NCBI GenBank assembly: GCA_018662365.1
Contig: JABJGH010000066.1
Span: 1-64,000 of the forward strand
Origin: Chloroflexota bacterium
Lineage (GTDB): Bacteria > Chloroflexota > Anaerolineae > Anaerolineales > UBA11579
Length of the DNA: 64,000 nt
Direction of reading: 5' to 3'
In this document: piece after piece, positions 54,408 to 63,467 of the stretch
Layout: the number at the start of each line of letters is the position of its first letter
Position numbering within the stretch: position 1 is the stretch's first letter
Position numbers and translations under genes: made by a program
The notes under the pieces: model-generated
Told to the model about the DNA's origin: nothing
The model's input: only the letters and a program-made list of their open reading frames with translations
Databases searched by the model: none

Positions 54408-54645
54408 GATAAGCTGATATCCATAAAAAAGATGGTTCATCCATAAAAGTATTTAATAAAAATCCTTATTGCTTTTTCACAAATTGACTTTTATCTTCAA
54501 TTCCTGTAACATTTATTATAGGTTTTTATATATTTAGTTAGTCTTTATATAGATTCATTAGGGTAAATTTTGTCGCGATAAGGTCGAAATTTTTATAAAA
54601 ATGTAAAGGCTTTTTTTCATTAACCCAAACGATTGGAGGAAGGGA

Positions 54646-54738
54646 ATGTTGACCGAAATATCTAAAAATAAGCTTATTACCAGTTTATTTTTAATTTTAC
54701 TGTTGATGATTCTTTCTGCATGCGGGGGAAATCCCTGA
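54646..54738 (+). pseudogene. Truncated lipoprotein gene
   Basis: ATG 54646 after GGAGGAAGGG opens a 30-residue frame that is a complete lipoprotein signal (NKLITSLFLILLLMILSAC) ending GGNP and then TGA. Codon-like similarity to a mature lipoprotein seems to continue in broken frames (IIDNEGQPGEGVWGYF) to about 54860. The gene looks like a decayed lipoprotein; a functional 30-residue secreted peptide is less likely. Confidence 0.55.
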
Positions 54739-54925
54739 ATAGACAAATGACTCTTCGAAACAAGGATTATTTAAACGATTATCGATAATGAAGGGCAACC
54801 AGGAGAGGGCGTTTGGGGCTATTTTACTTTTTTATGCAGTTTGGATGACTTTGCCAATTATTACATAATAATCTGTTTGGCTATGATGCTTGTGATATAC
54901 AAAAATTTACTATAAACTTTTACAT

Positions 54926-56500
54926 ATGAATAAAAACATCAAAATAATAATCATACTAATAATATTATTTTGTTTTGTAGCTGTAGAACTCCTTCATATA
55001 TCCCCCATTTTTCAGCCTTTGCCCAATCGTGATTCGGGGGTATTTCTTTACGTTTCCGAGCGGATATTGGAAGGAGAAATTCCCTATAAAGATATATGGG
55101 ATCATAAAGCCCCATTAATATATTATTTTGATGCTTTGGGATTGTCGGTGAAGGGAGGGTCACTTTGGGGAGTTTGGCTAATTGAAGTAATATCCTTATA
55201 TATTGCATCAATCCTCAGTTTTTTTGGAATGAAAAAAATTTGGGGGTCTGTTTCTGCATGGGCAGGAACAATTATTTGGCTCCAAACATTACCCTTTTTC
55301 TTAATTAGCGGAAATTTTGTAGAAGAATATACCCTTCCCTTCATTTTTGGGATATTTTGGTTGTTGGCCAGGATGGATTTTGAAACCAAATCGAAAACTT
55401 ATTTCTGGGTGGGTATATTATCTGGAATTGTATTTTGGATCCGCCCAAATGGAATTAGCATTCCCCTTGCGATTGGAATTTTATTATTAACCAATACCTT
55501 AAATCCTTTTAAGCGCAAGCATGCCATAAAAGGTATTTTAAGTTTTTTTGTTGGTGTACTTTCTGTGTTCATTTTAATATCGGGGTATTTTTTGTTTGCT
55601 GATTCACTAAAAGAAATGGTTGATCAGGTATTTAAATTTAACTTCCTTTATTTGGATTCTGGGGCAACATTCATTTCTCGGTTCCTCCAATATTTAGAAA
55701 ATTTTTTAATTCTCCCAGTTCTATTAACTTTTGTAGGATCAGCTTGGCTAACTGGTGTTGTTTTTATTTTTAGAAATCTAGAAATGAATAAAACCCATCG
55801 AAAAATATTATCTCTAATAATAATTGCTCTGCCCCTGGAGTTATTTCTTTCAAATTTGTCTGGTTTTGGTTACAGACATTATTTCATTACTTGGGTGCCA
55901 ATCATTGGGTTGGTAACAGGGTGGTTCGCCTTTTTCGTGCTTCAAAAAAGCAATTTTGATAAGATTACCTTTAAAGGAACAGCAATTTCATTAAAGATCG
56001 TAATTGTTTTCATACTTTTTGTATCCATTTCCCCAACCAATCCTTCAATTTTCGTTAATCTATCCAAAATTTTTTCTTCCCTAATTGAAAGAGGTCAAAT
56101 ACCTTATTTTGGTTATTCTGATGAAGAAAAAAATATCATCGACTACATAAACTCAAATACTGAACGATCAGACTATTTATTGTTGTGGGGGAATGAGGTT
56201 AAATATAATTTTATTACCAGCCGTTTGGCACCTTCAAAATATGCATATGCTTATATGCTGGAAAATTCAAAATATGTAAGACAAGAAATGATCACAGAAT
56301 TTATTGATGCTCTCGCAAAAAACAAACCCTTAATTATTGACACAGGTAAAACAAATCAAAAAGTGGAACCAATTGTGTGTAATCCCTGTGAGGATATATA
56401 TGATGAACAAATTTCTACTTTTGTTTCAGAAAATTATTTGAAAATCGATTCTATAGGTGGAAATAATTGGCCTGTTTACCAATATATCGGTGGAAATTAA
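54926..56500 (+). CDS. GT-C family membrane glycosyltransferase (GT39/ArnT-like)
   Basis: 524 residues with about ten to eleven membrane segments. After the first helix the catalytic loop RDSGVFLYVSERILEGEIPYKDIWDHKAP matches the GT-C pattern of dolichyl/undecaprenyl-phosphate-sugar glycosyltransferases with the conserved Asp. It would transfer a sugar from a lipid carrier to a lipid or protein outside. TATAAA at 54911-54916 lies nine bases from ATG, and no ribosome-binding site is visible, so the message may be leaderless. AT-rich relative to neighbours. Confidence 0.8.
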   Translation: MNKNIKIIIILIILFCFVAVELLHISPIFQPLPNRDSGVFLYVSERILEGEIPYKDIWDHKAPLIYYFDALGLSVKGGSLWGVWLIEVISLYIASILSFFGMKKIWGSVSAWAGTIIWLQTLPFFLISGNFVEEYTLPFIFGIFWLLARMDFETKSKTYFWVGILSGIVFWIRPNGISIPLAIGILLLTNTLNPFKRKHAIKGILSFFVGVLSVFILISGYFLFADSLKEMVDQVFKFNFLYLDSGATFISRFLQYLENFLILPVLLTFVGSAWLTGVVFIFRNLEMNKTHRKILSLIIIALPLELFLSNLSGFGYRHYFITWVPIIGLVTGWFAFFVLQKSNFDKITFKGTAISLKIVIVFILFVSISPTNPSIFVNLSKIFSSLIERGQIPYFGYSDEEKNIIDYINSNTERSDYLLLWGNEVKYNFITSRLAPSKYAYAYMLENSKYVRQEMITEFIDALAKNKPLIIDTGKTNQKVEPIVCNPCEDIYDEQISTFVSENYLKIDSIGGNNWPVYQYIGGN

Positions 56501-56696
56501 TTTAATTGGGATCGTCATTCTTGAACCTCCCCAACTGAACTATTTTGGCGTTGAACCTGTTTTTCATACTCCACTAACACATCTCAAATATTTCTCTAAT
56601 ATAAATCCAATAAGATAGCGGTATCCTTGACATATCAACAAAATGAAACAAAAATATTCTTTTTTGTAATAATTTAAAAAAGAAGGAGCATTCATA

Positions 56697-58655
56697 ATGT
56701 CAAAAATTATCGGAATTGATTTAGGGACCACAAATAGCGTTGTGGCCGTGATCGAAGGTGGTGAACCAACCGTGATCACAACTGCAGAAGGATCGCGGTT
56801 GGTCCCGTCCGTGGTTGGTTTTAGCAAAAATAATGAGCGTCTGGTCGGGCAAACCGCCAAGCGCCAAGCAGTGATTAACCCTGAGAATACTGTTTACTCT
56901 ATCAAACGATTTATGGGACGCAGATTTGATGAGGTCTCTGAAGAACGCAAGATCATCTCATATGATGTGATCGCAGGACCCAATGGGGATGCCCGAGTGA
57001 CTATCCCTCAAAATGGCAAAGAATATAGCCCTCAAGAAATATCAGCAATGGTGCTGGCAAAGATCAAGCAGGATGCGGAAGCCTATTTAGGTGAACCCGT
57101 AACCCAAGCGGTGATCACGGTGCCGGCATATTTCAATGACAGCCAACGTCAGGCAACAAAAGACGCTGGGAAAATCGCAGGTCTTGAAGTGATGCGAATC
57201 ATTAATGAGCCCACAGCAGCTGCATTGGCTTATGGTTTAGACAAAAAAGCAAATGAGACCATCTTAGTATTTGACTTGGGTGGCGGAACATTTGATGTGT
57301 CTGTATTGGAAGTTGGTGATGGCATCATCGAAGTCAAGTCTACTAATGGTGACACCCACCTTGGTGGGGATGATTGGGATGAGCGTATCGTAAATTGGAT
57401 GGCGGATGAATTCAAGGCCTCAAATGGCATTGACCTAAGAAAGGACCGCCAAGCTTTACAACGTTTACGTGAAGCTGCTGAAAAAGCCAAGATTGAACTT
57501 TCCTCAATGATGGAAACTGAGATCAGTTTGCCTTACGTTACTGCTGATGCAGACGGCCCAAAACATTTACAAAACAAACTTAGCCGCGCAAAATTTGAAA
57601 AATTAACGGAAGACTTGCTTGCTCGATGTAAAACACCATTTGAGTCTGCATTGAAAGATGCTGGCATCAAAGCTGCCGACCTAAACGAAGTAGTTTTGGT
57701 TGGTGGATCCACTCGGATGCCGATGGTGTCCGAATTGGTTGAAAAACTCTCAGGTAAATCTCCGCATAAGGGTGTAAATCCTGACGAGGTTGTTGCTTTA
57801 GGTGCCGCCATTCAAGGTGGTGTGCTGGCTGGAGACGTCAAAGATGTGCTCTTGCTGGATGTGACCCCCCTTTCACTAGGAATCGAGACCCTTGGTGGTG
57901 TTACAACAATGATGATTGACCGCAACACGACCATTCCGGTCAAGAAAACCGAAGTGTATTCGACTGCTGCAGATAATCAAACCTCAGTAGATATTCATAT
58001 CTTGCAGGGTGAACGCAGTATGGCGAAGGACAATATGAGTCTGGGAAATTTCAGACTTGACGGTTTGCCCCCTGCAGGACGCGGCATTCCGCAAATTGAA
58101 GTGACATTTGATATTGATGCAAATGGCATTATCAATGTTTCTGCTAAAGATAAAGCTACAGCAAAAGAACAAAAAATTACGATCACCGCTACAACCAATT
58201 TAGAAGAAAGTGATATTGAGCGAATGGTTCAACAGGCCAAAGAAAATGAAGCTGAAGATAAAAAGAATCGTGAGTTGATCGAAAATAAAAATAATGCGGA
58301 CAGCTTGGCCTATCAAACAGAGAAAGCTCTAGTAGATTTAGGCGACAAAGTTGAAGCCGGCGAAAAAGAAAATATTGAAAAATTGATCGAAGAAGTTCGT
58401 ACTGCCAGCCAAGGCAATGACCTAAGTCAGATCAAAGAGAAAACGGATGGTTTGCAAAACGCTTTTAATGCTCTGAGCCAACAGTTGTATGCTCAAGAGG
58501 GTGGAGAGCCCGGAGCAGCCCCCGGCGGGATGCCTGGCGAAGGTTTCCCAAATTATGGTGGAAACGGTGCAGGCGATAACAGCAACGGTAGTGGCGCATC
58601 AGATGGACCAGATGATGAAGGTGAAGTAGTAGAAGGCGAATTCCGGGAAGCATGA
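56697..58655 (+). CDS. dnaK: Chaperone DnaK (Hsp70)
   Basis: 652 residues. Motifs [85 protein letters not shown] for the ATPase, [15 protein letters not shown] at the linker and the substrate domain after. The C-terminal tail is Gly-rich and acidic ([11 protein letters not shown]). AGAAGGAG precedes ATG. TTGACA at 56627-56632 is a -35 candidate with no clear -10. dnaJ and grpE are not in this window and no CIRCE site was seen. Confidence 0.98.
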   Translation: MSKIIGIDLGTTNSVVAVIEGGEPTVITTAEGSRLVPSVVGFSKNNERLVGQTAKRQAVINPENTVYSIKRFMGRRFDEVSEERKIISYDVIAGPNGDARVTIPQNGKEYSPQEISAMVLAKIKQDAEAYLGEPVTQAVITVPAYFNDSQRQATKDAGKIAGLEVMRIINEPTAAALAYGLDKKANETILVFDLGGGTFDVSVLEVGDGIIEVKSTNGDTHLGGDDWDERIVNWMADEFKASNGIDLRKDRQALQRLREAAEKAKIELSSMMETEISLPYVTADADGPKHLQNKLSRAKFEKLTEDLLARCKTPFESALKDAGIKAADLNEVVLVGGSTRMPMVSELVEKLSGKSPHKGVNPDEVVALGAAIQGGVLAGDVKDVLLLDVTPLSLGIETLGGVTTMMIDRNTTIPVKKTEVYSTAADNQTSVDIHILQGERSMAKDNMSLGNFRLDGLPPAGRGIPQIEVTFDIDANGIINVSAKDKATAKEQKITITATTNLEESDIERMVQQAKENEAEDKKNRELIENKNNADSLAYQTEKALVDLGDKVEAGEKENIEKLIEEVRTASQGNDLSQIKEKTDGLQNAFNALSQQLYAQEGGEPGAAPGGMPGEGFPNYGGNGAGDNSNGSGASDGPDDEGEVVEGEFREA

Positions 58656-58688
58656 TCAATAATTCGGTAAAACCGAATATTGATCTTA

Positions 58689-58713
58689 GGAGAATTCCTT
58701 TTAGGAATTCTCC
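58689..58713 (+). repeat. Perfect 10-bp hairpin after dnaK
   Basis: Stem 58689-58698 with 58704-58713, loop TTTTA. No T run follows, so it is probably an RNA-stabilising or partial terminator element. Confidence 0.7.
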
Positions 58714-58777
58714 AGAAAAATATATATGTTGAGAGTTTTTATAAACTCTACAGTCATAAGATTCCTCCTAACCTTAA

Positions 58778-58815
58778 AGGAAAAGAGCAGCCGGCAAGCT
58801 GCTTTTTTCCTTTTT
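58778..58815. terminator. Terminator after dnaK and the convergent PH-like gene
   Basis: AAAGGAAAA/TTTTCCTTT arms around GCAGC/GCTGC with a CGGCAA-type loop; A and T runs on both sides. Confidence 0.85.
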
Positions 58816-58831
58816 GTTTAATAATGGGGAA

Positions 58832-59284
58832 CTACTTTTTCTTCAATCCCCTCTTTTCTTCTATCCTTATCCCAAATCGATCCGCAAAATGGTGCAAGGC
58901 CTCTATCACTAGTTTAATCTCTTCTTTGGGAATGATTTGAAAATTTACTAATCTGGAGTTTTCTCCGGACTTTAAATATATTTGTTCCTGATCCAACTCA
59001 ACAATGATGATCTGAAGATCCTTCCAAGCAATTTGTTCCCTGCGTTGGTAACTGCCAGAAAGAATTCCATTTTCGTTGATCTCATATAGCCAATTACCCC
59101 GCCAAGTGAGATAAAAAATAAATACGCTCATAAAAAGTGAAAATACTAGAAATGTTCCAAAACCCTGTAAAAAATAGAGGAGAAGTAATGTTAAAACTAG
59201 AAATAATGTTGTTCGCAGATATTTCCTGAAAATACCTTGAAAAATATTATGATTAACCCGTATATTAAATTTCTTTTCGTCCAT
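58832..59284 (-). CDS. PH-like (YcxB-type) membrane protein
   Basis: 150 residues: two close membrane helices (YLRTTLFLVLTLLLLYFLQG; TFLVFSLFMSVFIFYLTW) followed by a beta-rich ~80-residue part (YEINENGILSGSYQRREQIAWKDLQIIIVELDQEQIYLKSGENSRLVNFQIIPKEE). This is the layout of the YcxB-like bacterial PH family of unknown function. Single gene, convergent with dnaK. Confidence 0.65.
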   Translation of the reverse strand: MDEKKFNIRVNHNIFQGIFRKYLRTTLFLVLTLLLLYFLQGFGTFLVFSLFMSVFIFYLTWRGNWLYEINENGILSGSYQRREQIAWKDLQIIIVELDQEQIYLKSGENSRLVNFQIIPKEEIKLVIEALHHFADRFGIRIEEKRGLKKK

Positions 59285-59388
59285 TAATTTTTCCTAGGCG
59301 TAATTGTAACTTATTGAATATTCATCCTCGATAAAAACTATTAATATTTCAGAAAAAATTCTGTTTAGATTATTTAGGAATTACCAAC

Positions 59389-60309
59389 TTAGATTCTGTC
59401 AAATGCAGAGAGGGTTCGTAGATTTTTTACAATATGGCTGCCTTTCCAGTCTTTTTCAGCTTGCACCCAAAGGTCAGCATCAACCTCATGCCAGGTCCAA
59501 CCTAAATTCCAACTACCATCTGAGAGTTGGGTATCGATCAGCCAATCTAGATTGGCATTTAATAAGCCTTCAGGGATGGCGGGAGCTAAGCGAGAATCAG
59601 GAGAATCGATTAGAAATAATGGCGTTATTTGATGGGCTTCAATTTGATCGATAGTTTTTACCATGCTGAGGGGCAGACTCTTGATCATTCGAGATAATAA
59701 TCGCTGACTAAACTCTTCGGGTAAGTGATTAGATTCCAATAATATTGCGCAGCTTAGCAAATCATACATGCCGAGTTCATCGGGGAGGATTTCGATGTAT
59801 TTGAGCAGCGACGAGGTGATTTCATCTAAAAAGCCGGCGGGAACCAAATGATTTTGGGACCATAAGTTTCCGACCACGCGAGCACGTGGGTTTATTAGGA
59901 AGCCCCCAAAATTTTCTTCCAATTTATCATAGGTCCACCACCAGGGATGCGGGGTGTCGGTGACTTCTTTTGGGATCATTTCCCAGACTTCTTTATTGTG
60001 ATCGAATTGATCTAGCATATAGGTGATCGCTTTTTGCGTAATCTCTAAATTGGCGCTATCTTCGTGCTGCGCGAGGATCTCTAGAGCATGGGAGGTGGCA
60101 ATTACGGATGAATGGGGGCTGCGAAGATCTGCTTCTAAGCCATGACCAAAACCTCCATCGGAATTTTGGAAATTGCGCAATTCGGTAACGACTTCTTTAA
60201 ACACCCCCACCTCGAAATGAAATTTGAAAAGAGCTTGATCTAATTTTCGACCCTTTTTGAATAAATAATTCTTGGCTTTTTCGAATGCATTTTTAATTAA
60301 TTTAATCAT
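59389..60309 (-). CDS. Alpha/alpha-barrel protein of the prenyltransferase/terpene cyclase repeat type
   Basis: 306 residues from ATG 60309. Repeat units of the (alpha/alpha)6 barrel are seen: LRNFQNSDGGFGHGLEADLRSPHSSVIATSHALEIL and LIDTQLSDGSWNLGWTW with QNSDGGFG and QLSDGSW as QW-like motifs. The catalytic DXDD of squalene cyclases is absent, so it is likely not a cyclase; such proteins are often of unknown function. GGAGG sits upstream of ATG 60309. Confidence 0.65.
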   Translation of the reverse strand: MIKLIKNAFEKAKNYLFKKGRKLDQALFKFHFEVGVFKEVVTELRNFQNSDGGFGHGLEADLRSPHSSVIATSHALEILAQHEDSANLEITQKAITYMLDQFDHNKEVWEMIPKEVTDTPHPWWWTYDKLEENFGGFLINPRARVVGNLWSQNHLVPAGFLDEITSSLLKYIEILPDELGMYDLLSCAILLESNHLPEEFSQRLLSRMIKSLPLSMVKTIDQIEAHQITPLFLIDSPDSRLAPAIPEGLLNANLDWLIDTQLSDGSWNLGWTWHEVDADLWVQAEKDWKGSHIVKNLRTLSAFDRI

Positions 60310-60411
60310 TGTTCCTCCCAATGCCCCAATTATAGCTCACTTGTTCTAATTAAGCAAGTGATTCCTGAAAGAAGTTTTGAAGAAATTTTTTTATTTTGGG
60401 ATAGAATCGAC

Positions 60412-60963
60412 TTATTCCGCGACCCGTGTAACAATTTGATCTTCAAAATGAATATAAAGCATTTTTTTCTTGGCTAATTGATAGACCCATTGGGAATTCT
60501 CTATGATTAAAGAACCATCTGGATATATAATCTCCATGGGTTCCCCCTTGGAGAGTTTTACCATTTCTTCAGTCATCCCAATCTGGATATTTTCTTCGAG
60601 GAGTTTTTTGATCCTTTCTTCCCCCCATTCTTTTGTTTTGGCTAATATTTGATTTATGCGTAGGTCGAAAATATCAATTTTGTTGATAATTAGCCATTGG
60701 CTAAATTCTTTTCCCCAGAAATTTTCTTCTTCAACGATACTTCTGACCCGTTTTTGTTCTTCTTGGTTATTTTTATCAAATTTTGCTTTTAAGAAAAAGA
60801 CCAGCACCCCTAATGAGGTTCCCCCAAGGATATATAAAAGCCAGGTTAGTCTTGTATCTTGCAAAAAATCTAAAATTTGGCTGAATACTGAAAAAAACAA
60901 GGTTCCCGCACCTAAAATTCCAAAAACTATTTTTGCGATTCCGGTATCTTTCTTTTCTGCCAA
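60412..60963 (-). CDS. Two-TM protein with C-terminal BamE/SmpA-like domain (full copy)
   Basis: 183 residues from TTG 60963. Two membrane helices (IAKIVFGILGAGTLFFSVFSQIL; LTWLLYILGGTSLGVLVFFLK), a charged helical middle (EEENFWGKEFSQWLIINKIDIF), then IQIGMTEEMVKLSKGEPMEII...WVYQLAKKKMLYIHFEDQIVTRVAE, which resembles the SmpA/BamE fold (I-x-x-G-M-x...V...G-P...W-x-Y...F). The TTG start is chosen because GGAG plus five bases precedes it in both this copy and 62806-63321. A second copy of the gene flanks the TIR gene on the other side. Confidence 0.6.
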   Translation of the reverse strand: MAEKKDTGIAKIVFGILGAGTLFFSVFSQILDFLQDTRLTWLLYILGGTSLGVLVFFLKAKFDKNNQEEQKRVRSIVEEENFWGKEFSQWLIINKIDIFDLRINQILAKTKEWGEERIKKLLEENIQIGMTEEMVKLSKGEPMEIIYPDGSLIIENSQWVYQLAKKKMLYIHFEDQIVTRVAE

Positions 60964-61172
60964 GGGGTCTCCTGTTTGTATTGCTTTTTTGACAAGATAA
61001 ACCTTCAATTTCTTTCGATAACCCTAATAACCAAAGAAATAAAAATCTATTATTAAACATCAGAAGATTTTTCAATATTTTAATTAGGTTAATTCCAATT
61101 TATAAAAAGTAAAATCATTAATTTTGAATATTAATTACTCTCGCAGAATCAAATATAGAAACCAAAATTTAT

Positions 61173-62651
61173 TTATAACTTACCAATCTGACCTAAATAA
61201 GCCCTGCCACCAGGTGTTATTGAAAACACAGGATACTTCGGCTTGCTCATCCATTTATTTAATTTAACAAATTTGTATTCTTTTAGTATAGAAAAAGATA
61301 TATTGATTCTTGCCTTAGAATAATTCTGATAAGCAGGAAGATCCAGAAATTTCTCGCTTTTCCCCTCAAATTTTTGAAGATCCATTAATATCTTTAAGGT
61401 TAAATCATCTAATATATTTGTTTCATCTTTGATTTTAGATGATTTGGCGTAATTAGTTTTCTCAGATTTAATTACCTCTATATTTTCAATTTCAAAATTA
61501 CCAACTGAATGCCATTGAGTTCCTTGTAGATCAATTTCGCATCCAGCAGTTAACAAACGCTGGGCAAATTCTTGCCTACTTCCGATTGAATTGGTCAATC
61601 TTATTACATGCCTACCAGCAATATCACTAAAATGTTTCGGATTCCCAATTTCAATCAAAATAGTTCTGTTTTCATCTCTACCCATTGCCATACCTGCTTC
61701 AAACAAAACATTTGGTCTGGCTTGTAATCTGGGCTCTCTTTCAGAAATATCATCATCCTTTTTTATATACTTTTGATGTAAGTAAACAACATCTTCAGGA
61801 TCCATTATAATTATGATTGCCTGTGCTTCCCTAAACGCAACGTCTAAAACTTGCCCAATATAAGGGTTAGTCTTGTTTGTTCTAATTCGGGCTTCACTCC
61901 ATTCCAATGGTTGTAATTTAATTGATCCTAAAAAGCTAAAAACCGAATCTCTTATTTCGGCATTTCTGCCGTGAACAACAAATATATTTTTAGGATTTGG
62001 TTTAATGGATTCCATTTCATCTCCAGTTTGCGATTTAAATTTTGGGTTTTTAATATCCTGGATAATTTCAACAACTAAATTTAATATTACTTGTAATTTT
62101 TTTTGATCTGATTTTTTAAGATTAGGCTCCAATTCTTTTATTAGTTTTTGAATATCTGAATGATAAATATTATTTGCATAAAAAATAAATCTTGAGGAAA
62201 GCTCAAAAAATTTATAGGCTTCTTCTTCCATAATATAAAGTTCGTCAACATCTGGATTATCTGATTCCCAATAGAAATTGGTGATCTGATTACCAATTTC
62301 TAATATTTTTTTCTTTTGGGCAATATTTGGATTCCCCTGGATTTCAGTTAAAATTATTTCAGGATTTCCTGAAATTTCCCGTATATCGTCTATAAGATTT
62401 AATAAATCCGAATGTAGGTCATATACTTCGTAAATTGTTTCTATTTCTGGTTGAATTGAAAATAAATCTCTCAAATCTGCGAGAATTTCAATCTTTTTTG
62501 ATTTATGCAAAAATTTTTTTACTAAATTTTTAAACCCATATATTACTGCAGTTTGCAGATCTGGATCATCTGAAGGACTACATAATTTGAAAGATGATAT
62601 TTCATCACCCAACTTTAATATTTCTTCCATTTTTGAATTGGTTAACTTCAT
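61173..62651 (-). CDS. TIR-domain protein (CAP12/Pycsar-type TIR family)
   Basis: 492 residues. Residues ~1-215 are helical and unassigned. Residues ~222-375 match the TIR-like nucleotide-binding family: IFVVHGRNAEIRDSVFSFLGSI, LEWSEARIRTNKT, AQAIIIIMDPEDVV, then RPNVLFEAGMAMGRDENRTILIEI with the likely catalytic Glu (~315) and FSDIAGRHVIRLTNS. The C-terminal ~70 residues look like a winged helix (ARINISFSILKEYKFVKLNKWMSKPKYPVFSITPGGRAYLG). Such TIR domains cleave NAD+ in phage-defence systems. AT-rich. It sits between duplicated membrane genes, all on the minus strand. Confidence 0.85.
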   Translation of the reverse strand: MKLTNSKMEEILKLGDEISSFKLCSPSDDPDLQTAVIYGFKNLVKKFLHKSKKIEILADLRDLFSIQPEIETIYEVYDLHSDLLNLIDDIREISGNPEIILTEIQGNPNIAQKKKILEIGNQITNFYWESDNPDVDELYIMEEEAYKFFELSSRFIFYANNIYHSDIQKLIKELEPNLKKSDQKKLQVILNLVVEIIQDIKNPKFKSQTGDEMESIKPNPKNIFVVHGRNAEIRDSVFSFLGSIKLQPLEWSEARIRTNKTNPYIGQVLDVAFREAQAIIIIMDPEDVVYLHQKYIKKDDDISEREPRLQARPNVLFEAGMAMGRDENRTILIEIGNPKHFSDIAGRHVIRLTNSIGSRQEFAQRLLTAGCEIDLQGTQWHSVGNFEIENIEVIKSEKTNYAKSSKIKDETNILDDLTLKILMDLQKFEGKSEKFLDLPAYQNYSKARINISFSILKEYKFVKLNKWMSKPKYPVFSITPGGRAYLGQIGKL

Positions 62652-62805
62652 TAATTTCCCAGCTTAATAAATCTTATATGTTTAGATAATTTAGTGATTA
62701 TATTTGAATCATTGAGTTGAACCAACACTAAAATTTTCTTTTTAGTATTTTTATTTATATTGTTTATTCAATTATAAGGTGTTTCTAATGACAAAATATA
62801 TCAAA

Positions 62806-63321
62806 TTATAAAATTACTAGTCCTACCATATCATAAGGTGAATCAACTAAAACCTGATCCATGGTTGATGCACTTTCTGCAACTTTAATCTCCATGGGTT
62901 CACCCTTGGAGAATTTTACCATTTCTTCGGTCATCCCAATCTGGATATTTTCTTCGAGGAGTTCCTTGATCCTTTCTTCCCCCCACTCTTTTGATTTTCC
63001 CAATATTTTGTGGTTTCGACGATCAAAAATATCAATTTTGTTCTCGATCATCCATTGGCTGAATTCTTTCCCCCAGAATGTCTCTTCTTCAAGGATACTT
63101 TTTTTGCGGTCTCGATCATTTTTTGTCGTTTCGCCAATTTTGGATGTTAGGAAATATGCCAAAACGCCGATAATTGTGCCCCCAATAACAAATAATAACC
63201 ATGTCATATTTGTATCTTTTAGGAAATCCCATATTTGTTGGAAAACTGAGAAGAACAGGGTGCCAGCACCTAATATTCCAAATAATATTTTTGCAAATCC
63301 GGTATCTTTTTTCTGGGTCAA
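62806..63321 (-). CDS. Two-TM protein, truncated copy
   Basis: 171 residues from TTG 63321 (GGAG five bases upstream; ATG 63345 is the alternative). It matches 60412-60963 from the start through EENIQIGMTEEMVKFSKGEPMEI, with strong nucleotide identity (for example 60531-60650 against 62888-63007). Similarity ends sharply there; the last ~25 residues (KVAESASTMDQVLVDSPYDM...) are unrelated, so the C-terminal BamE-like part is lost. It is upstream of the TIR gene on the same strand. Confidence 0.6.
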   Translation of the reverse strand: MTQKKDTGFAKILFGILGAGTLFFSVFQQIWDFLKDTNMTWLLFVIGGTIIGVLAYFLTSKIGETTKNDRDRKKSILEEETFWGKEFSQWMIENKIDIFDRRNHKILGKSKEWGEERIKELLEENIQIGMTEEMVKFSKGEPMEIKVAESASTMDQVLVDSPYDMVGLVIL

Positions 63322-63453
63322 GGAATCTCCTATGAATATCAACATTCTGGCAGACTAAAGTCCAGAATTCTTTCGATAATTTATAAGTATAACCAACAAT
63401 ATGGAATAAAAATCACAACCTTAGTCAAATTCTTCAAATAACCCTAAAAATGT

Positions 63454-63459
63454 TATAAT
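63454..63459 (+). promoter_or_regulatory. -10 element of the C39-like gene
   Basis: TATAAT only eight bases before ATG 63468; with initiation 6-8 bases downstream the message would be leaderless. No good -35 (TCTTCA at 63431-63436, 17-bp spacer). Confidence 0.6.
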
Positions 63460-63467
63460 CTGCTCCT

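Noticed and set aside
56501-56696. CIRCE/HrcA element before dnaK or hsp20
   Set aside because: No TTAGCACTC-N9-GAGTGCTAA-like inverted repeat in either upstream region.
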